From Argentina anserina (taxonomy: Eukaryota; Streptophyta; Magnoliopsida; Rosales; Rosaceae), in the NCBI RefSeq assembly GCF_933775445.1, contig NC_065876.1:21824001-21888000 (forward strand): 64,000 bases of DNA. The letters run 5' to 3'. Shown here one piece after another: positions 58,100 to 64,000 of the stretch; the first letter of the stretch is position 1, and each line of letters begins with the position of its first letter. Under the pieces are notes generated by a model, which saw nothing but the letters and a program-made list of their open reading frames with translations, did not search any database and was not told where the DNA came from. A program made the position numbers and the translations under genes.

Positions 58100-60317
58100 T
58101 TACAGATTTTGGTTCTCCAGTAGTGCATCTGTATATAATTTTTTGCAGTCAGTCCTCTGCTCTGATCTGTACTTGGCCCATTTATCACCATTAACCAGCA
58201 AAAGCAGCATAATTGTTCAAAAATCAGTCATCCGTTTTGCTACAAATGTCAGTAATTATCATGAAATTCTCACAAAAGGGTATCGTTTCAACAAACGCAT
58301 TCGGGAGAATAGTGAATTACCTGAGAAACTTCATCATCAGAAAGTTTACTGGTGAGGTTCTCCGCACGGATTAGCTTCATACAAACGTCTTCCTTGAGTG
58401 GCGTTACCAGGTGCACCCCGCAGCTTTTTAAGAACACCTTACAGGAATGGTCTTGATGAATAGTGACTCGACAAGTAAAAGGTGGCACTGGAAGCGTAGA
58501 ATCAACTCGCCACATGTCAAGGAATGGAACATACTGCACCCACGCATGATTCCAATCCGTAGAATAAAGGAACCGTAAGGGGAGATGCCACACACACACT
58601 TCATTGATGTGAATATATACCATAAAACAGTGCAAATCGTACTCATGCGGATCAACAACAACACAGAGAGCCAATCCAGTGTTGTCCCATTTGAAATTTG
58701 GGAGTGCTTCAATCCAGAATTGAAACAGTCGATGCCCCTTGAAATCCATTTGGCAGCTGAACCACTTTGGAATCTCGCTTCTTGGAACTGGAAATTTAAT
58801 TGTGAAAGGGGATAGCTGAGAAGATAGGAGTAGAGAGAAGAGATCTGCAAGCACCTCATCATCTTCCACACTGCCAACCAAGTTTCGCCACAGTCTCCAG
58901 CAATCAGCCAAGTCCATTATTTTAATCATTTGTGATTCTTTACGCTCCGCAATGTTTGACAACAGTGATATTCTCTCCAATGATACGCAACCCCTCACAT
59001 CCAACATTTCAACACCTGATGGAAGCTCTGGAATTTCTACGAGTCTCCTGCAGTCGCTCAAATAAAGCGACGTCAAATTGATTAATTTCTTGATGATGCG
59101 TTCGGAAAGAAAAACAATGGGGCATCCTGATAAGTTAAGTGAACATAAAGTGGATGGAAGACCAAGGGATGCCATGATATCGAAATCAGCTGAATTGCAT
59201 TTTCCCACAGTGAAACTACGCAGCCGAGGAGGCGCCAAATTGCCTGGATCTGGCGAGAAATCATGGTCGTGATTTAAAACTTCCGAGTATACCACTTCCA
59301 GTTTTGGGCACCAGGTCAAATTAAATTCACGTAACTTTTGCAATGGAATGCTGCGAGGTAGATCTATGAGGTTTCCACATCTGTACCTCAAGGTTTCAAG
59401 GTTGATTAGATTCCGAATGGATGAAGGCAATGCTTTGATTCCAGTGTAGTATAGTTCGAACTCTGTTATGTATTTCATTTCTCCCACTATTTCTGGGAAT
59501 CTCTCCAGCCTATAGCAAAATTGAAGATTAATGTCTTGAAGAGATCTCCAGTTGACCTTGTCTGGTAGCTTTACAAGGTTATGGCAGCTGTAAAGATCCA
59601 GCTTAATAAGCTTTTCAAGGGATCCGACCGAAGAGTGAACCTCCACTAAACTTGTACACTTGCTTAGATTCAGGAACTCTAAGTTTGGGCATCCAGAAAC
59701 GTCGGGGATCTGTTTAAGGAATTTGTTTTTCTTCAAATTTAGGGATGTCAGATTTGGCATACTCTGTCACACCAAAGAAAAGACAAAGTGAATGGTAAAT
59801 TGATAAGGTCTGAAGATTCTAATACACGGATACTGCTGAAAATAGAGATGTATACCTTGAATCCTTTTCCAAAACGTGAGATGTGGCTGCCACGCAGGTT
59901 AAGTTCGACCATTTTCTTCATATTGAAATTGGAGGGCAGAGATTGTAAGGGACATTCTGGCCAATCAAGTAACCGCAGTTGAGTCGGGTAATACTTAACC
60001 TTTCCGACAAACCGGCCATTGACGTTTATAAAGATTTTAAGTCTTTCCATCATTTTGAAGCATTTAGGATTCAAGTGTATCTCCTTGGCTGTAGGCATCT
60101 TTACAATTATGCCTTCAATGTTACTTGTTCCCTAAGGAAAAAACAATAGTATTAGCAGAACAATGACTGTACATAAATAAAGTGCAAGTGTTCTGAAAAT
60201 TTACCTTCTTTTTTCCTTCAAAATCCAATTGTATTATATGTAGATTGGTTATTAAGATAGAGAGAACTGCAAACTTACTGTGTCCTCAGTTAGAACTTGG
60301 AGAACATCTCTGTGATC
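58100..60317 (-). pseudogene. TNL copy 3, LRR and C-JID part downstream of the stop
   Basis: Exon 2 tail 60317-60279, exon 3 60131-59856, exon 4 59763-58321, exon 5 58195-58100. Phases match, giving about 1141 codons with the upstream part. LRRs: KNKFLKQIPDVSGCPNLEFL, IKALPSSIRNLINLETLRY, RLVEIPELPSGVEMLDVRGC. C-JID: PVPRSEIPKWFSCQMDFKG, FWIEALPNFKWDNTGLAL, HAWVQYVPFLDMW. The last exon has ttgctg where an AG acceptor is expected (copy 1 has ttgcag), so read-through to the next stop, ...IHYSPECVC, is likely. Apart from that the reading is open, which suggests the upstream stop is recent or that the LRR part is still under some constraint. Confidence 0.8.
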
Positions 60318-61979
60318 TCACAATCTGCTGCGGCGAACAGGCTCTTTAGGGGATTCTTCATGAACTATTTCTTTTCCCATCTCTTCTAGCAAATCGTGCA
60401 TGCAAATTTGATGATATTCAGTAGTTAAGAGGGCCTTTTGCCCAAGAAATTCAATACTAGATGCAGAGTTAGTGTAACCACAGCCATCCAATATTCTTAT
60501 CAGATCATTCTTGTTTTTATATTTGAAGAAGCATGCAATGTCAAGAAATATTTGTCTTTCTTGTTCTTCCAGGGAACTGTAACTGATTCTGAGAATCTTT
60601 TGAATCCCTTGAAGAGTGCTTCTTCTGTACACATTTAATGAACCTTGCCACTGATCTATAGATGTGCCACGTAGATGTGAACCCAAAACTTCTAGCGCTA
60701 ATGGAAGACCTTGAGCATATGAAACAATATTTTTCACTGCAAGCTCTTCATCGTTATCCATATTCAAATATGCTATTGAGGCATTTTCACAGAACAGCTT
60801 ACGAGCTTCATCATCCTTTAGTTCCCGGGCCTTGTATATCTGACTAACTCTATGAGCAGTCAACAGACGCATATCTCTTGTTGTAATGATAACTCTGCTG
60901 CCATGACCAAACCAATCAGTTCTCCCGGCTAATTTCTTTAACTGGTTCAAACTATCCACATCGTCAACAACTAAAAGAATTCTTTTGTGTTTCAACCTTT
61001 CTGACAAAGTTGTAATTCCTTCATCAACATTGGTTATCTTCATTCCTTTCTGACCCACAATGCTATAGAGAAGAGTATTTTGTAAGTTGAGTAAACCTCC
61101 ATGTTGCTCTGAACCTGCTCTTACATCTCCCAAAAAGCAGCTATCATCAAACTTATGGGCAGTTTCATTGTAAACAGCTTTAGCAATTGTTGTCTTGCCT
61201 ATTCCACCGATTCCCCATATCCCTACCATGCGCACACTATTTCCCCCAACATCTAACATTTCAAGCACAAGTTTTACCGGAAAGTCTAGCCCAACTTGGC
61301 ACCTTGGCATAGCCAAATAGGTAGGTTCTCTTACTTTTTGAGAAATTTCTTCGACAATTGTCTCAATAAATTTAGATTCATACCTGCGGTTATTAAAATC
61401 GAATAAACTTTTAATGTAAAAGACATTAGAAGTTTGTTAGATCAGAATTAGTAAAATTAAATGCATGACATACCCTGTAGAGTAATGCCATCCAGACAAA
61501 TTTGCTGCATCTGTTAGAGCTGCTCTCCATCTTGACACCTTGTCCATGTCATCTTCAAATCTGCGTTCATGCTTTGCCAGTGCCTCGCCAAACGTACCTC
61601 TTTGGTGTCTTACGTGCGATGGATCCACTTTGTAAAAGATTGGCCGGACCATTTGGTTCTTAGATTGTCTGCATTCAAGGATATGAACCAGTTCATCCAG
61701 ACACCACTTTGAGGATGCATAGTTTTCCGAAAACACGATGAGACAGAGCTTTGATCCTTCCATGGCTTGGAGAAGTGATTGTGAAATTTCTTCGCCTCTT
61801 GTAAGCTCGTCATCTATGAAGGTGTTGATCCCTCTGTTAACCAAGTGCTTGTGCAAATGACCTGTGAAACCGTAGCGAGTATCTTCGCCTCTAAAACTCA
61901 GAAACACATCATGTGTGTATGAGCGAGTGAAAGTAGGAACACAAGAGAATGAGGAAGAAGCCCTCAACTGGATGGCCAT
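60318..61979 (-). CDS. TIR-NB-ARC part of a TNL immune receptor (copy 3), ending at a TGA in place of Trp
   Basis: Exon 1 61979-61474 and exon 2 from 61383; a GT-AG intron with matching phase. TNLs are intracellular receptors whose TIR domain is an NADase. TIR: YTHDVFLSFRGEDTRYGFTG, GINTFIDDELTRGEEIS, KWCLDELVHILEC, VRPIFYKVDPSHVRHQRGTF; the catalytic-type Glu lies in KWCLDEL. NB-ARC: P-loop GIWGIGGIGKTTIAKAVYN (about residue 225), kinase-2 RILLVVDDVDSL, RNBS-B GSRVIITTRDMRLL, QGLPLALEVLGSHLRG, MHDLLEEMGKEIVHEE. At codon 524 the family's ...RSRLW is RSRL followed by TGA, while in-frame DHRDVLQVLTEDT continues to a normal donor. As written the product is a 523-residue TIR-NB protein, a form that exists in plants; pseudogene is the alternative. 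Confidence 0.88.
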
Positions 61980-62103
61980 TAGATCTGAGTTGTTGGTTTC
62001 GGGTGAAATGAAGAAGGGTCAGAAGAGGAGGAGGGTTTCAATAGGTGTACTGATCACTGTTTTTGCTGTGAGCTTCGATCTAGGAAACTCTCACCGAAAG
62101 TGA

Positions 62104-62186
62104 AGTCAAGTCATCACCGAAAGCTAATAAGGAGTAAAGTAAAGTCATGACTGAAAGCTCTTGGTGCTCACAAAGAATCGAGTCAA
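62104..62186 (-). promoter_or_regulatory. Two W-box-like sites upstream of TNL copy 3
   Basis: On the minus strand TTGACT occurs at 62109-62104 and 62186-62181, about 130 and 205 bp upstream of the ATG. Both sit in a repeated 'agtcaagtcatcacc' context. WRKY factors bind TTGAC[C/T] and often regulate NLR genes. The repetition is clear; function is inference. Confidence 0.35.
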
Positions 62187-63078
62187 GTCATCACCTTTCT
62201 TTTCTTTTTTTCATTTCATCATCAAGGATATTAATTAAAGTATTAATCATACCTTAATTCTTCTTTGCGCATGTAATTGGCAGATGCAATAGGCAGTCGG
62301 CAGCAACTACGTAGATGAAATATGTCATACAAAATACTACAAAATATGTCATACTAACAAGCAGGTGACGGAAAATTAAGGAAATTAATTTGTTAGAAGG
62401 GAAGTCGTCAAATTAAGCCCTGAAACATATAAAAACAAGTTCTGGGTTACGTTGAGAAACTGAGCAGAAGAGTTGAGGCACGGTGAAGAAGCTCCCAGCA
62501 ATCTTAAACAAGAAATCCTAGCTCACACTGATCAAGGAAATACTGCACAACACCTTGGGTTAAATCTTGACAATCGATTTCGACAAGCAGAGAAACAAAA
62601 TGGTTTGAGGTCATACTGCACCCCCATAAGTATTGCCATTAAATCAGCTTGTCTAGCTGAACCTGCTACTGAACAGAAAGAAAAAAAATAAAAAGTAGGG
62701 AGGAAGACTATCAAGCAGTATTACATCAGTCTCACGCTCCCCATCTGGAGCTAATGTGCTACGAAATTTACAAGTTGCAGCAATTCGAAAGAGAAATGAT
62801 TTGCTACAAAATACATGTGACATGAGATGTTACATAGATTCAACTAGGATACATGCCCCTGCAACACATAATTACACCAAACAGAGAGCAAAATTTTTGG
62901 TGTCATATGTGGCATTGCTTGTAGAAAATGGATGCAAACACATTCTCACAATATTGGGGCTCTCGGAACCTCACGTCTCTCTAAACCACTTGCAATGTAA
63001 TAACCGAAAAGTAGAAAACAGTCCTAGAACTTATGGTTCAAGACTTCAAGTTGCCAATTATCTGGAAACCGGTTCAAA
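62187..63078. other. Intergenic/3' UTR region
   Basis: No motif-bearing frame found. Frames at 62473-62691 and 62756-63127 (plus) lack recognisable content. The right part probably includes the 3' UTR of the minus-strand gene that ends at 63079. Confidence 0.4.
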
Positions 63079-63196
63079 TCAGGCTAACTTTACTCTTCCG
63101 TATGTAAATTGTTTCTGTCCATCTTGATTTGCCGTAACGAGTCTGAGGAACTCAGTCCCTGACCGGATAAGCCTGGAAGAATCAGCACAGACTGCT
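63079..63196 (-). CDS. Candidate terminal exon of an unidentified gene
   Basis: On the minus strand a strong acceptor (ttttttacag) precedes 117 nt that stay open in one frame and end at TGA (63081-63079). The frame reads AVCADSSRLIRSGTEFLRLV and then TANQDGQKQFTYGRVKLA. The composition is protein-like and the acceptor is consensus. I do not recognise the family, and I found no convincing upstream exon before the window edge; the gene would continue to the right. Confidence 0.4.
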
Positions 63197-64000
63197 CTGT
63201 AAAAAATCAAAAATCAAATATCAGTTTCCTTGTAATGCGACAGGATGATCAGGAGCTAACATCCACAAAGGTGAGAAACTAAGCTTATGCCTACTGCAAA
63301 TACATTTGCACTGGCTTAGCATTAATGTAATGACAGTAAACATAATCATCGTCCACTATGGGAGAACACTGTAGGGTAGTCATAAAATATAAGACTACTA
63401 TGCCTAAAGTCTCAACTGATGAAAAATAAGAGACTTGAAGCTTGAGTCAACACGGTTTGACTACGTAGAAACACCATCATATTAATTTAAGAAGCTAAAA
63501 AGTTCCTCTAAAAAAGCTATAAAGTATGAGGTGCAGCACCCTCTTTGTGGAAGAAAAATGGAACCATGAAAAATGGAAACATGAAAATTCGAAAAAAAGC
63601 ATTCATGTAAACATAAGAAACTGAAGATATATTAGACTAACACCAATACAGCAACTATGGTCTAGCGGTGTGTCACTATTATCTCCTTCTCTTACGTTCT
63701 ATCAGAGGCATTTCTCACCCTTTGCTTCACAATTTTCCGATTGGTGAATAGTTTCCAATCGAAAAAAATCCTTCCTAGCAGCTGCACTGTACCTTCAATA
63801 CTTCATTCATTTCCCAGAATATCTATTTCATAGACTACAAGGAGGCACTCCAACATTTGCAGCATATAGTCAACCTCGCTCCCACAGACCAATGTGCTTA
63901 TGTTTGTCATCTAACAAATTACATTCAATTACCAAACTTTTCCAACAGACCTAAAAGCTTGCTGACTCTCAAAACTCTTACAGGATGTCACTCCACTCCC
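63197..64000. other. Probable intron or spacer at the right edge
   Basis: AT-rich text with no exon I can support. If 63079-63196 is a last exon, this is its upstream intron. Confidence 0.3.

Overview
The window is plant nuclear DNA: GT-AG introns, plant gene families, AT-rich spacers and several generations of LTR retrotransposons and TIR transposons. A TIR-NB-LRR (TNL) cluster places it in a eudicot, because TNLs are lost from grasses. A Rosaceae-like genome is my guess, at low confidence.

Layout. 1-8952: three retrotransposon remains: the 5' end of a minus-strand Copia running off the left edge, a Ty3/gypsy-like solo LTR, and an old Copia element with both LTRs and a perfect 5-bp target duplication. 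9.1-19.3 kb: the gene island. It holds a complete 9-exon YTH-domain (ECT-type) m6A reader, an N-terminal PPR remnant, and a complete 6-exon ECHIDNA/TVP23 gene. 19.6-24.65 kb: three TIR transposons in series, each with an 8-9 bp target duplication. Two belong to one family that carries dense arrays of a TGTCACA motif.

25.2-62 kb: a TNL cluster on the minus strand taken apart by transposons. Copy 1 is split into three pieces (25230-25498, 35094-36177, 40390-41110) by a 9.6-kb Tat-like Ty3/gypsy element and a 4.2-kb LTR element. The interrupted site can be read for both insertions by comparison with copy 3. Copy 2 (46.5-51.0 kb) keeps only LRR-side pieces and is interrupted by a 3.8-kb foreign segment and a Tekay-like gypsy element. 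Copy 3 (58100-61979) is the only full-length copy. It has a TGA in place of a conserved Trp just after the NB-ARC domain and an altered last splice acceptor, so as written it would yield a TIR-NB protein.

The most unusual object is the gypsy element at 25499-35093. It has lost RT, RNase H and the integrase core in one deletion, and it carries an intron-free piece of a plasma-membrane H+-ATPase, an RCC1-like piece, a 116-bp tandem array and a GCTCGGCTC-type array. The well-known precedent for H+-ATPase capture by an LTR element is maize Bs1. The right end (62-64 kb) holds the TNL promoter side and one candidate terminal exon of an unidentified minus-strand gene.

The YTH reader and ECHIDNA look intact; the rest is mostly mobile DNA and TNL remains.
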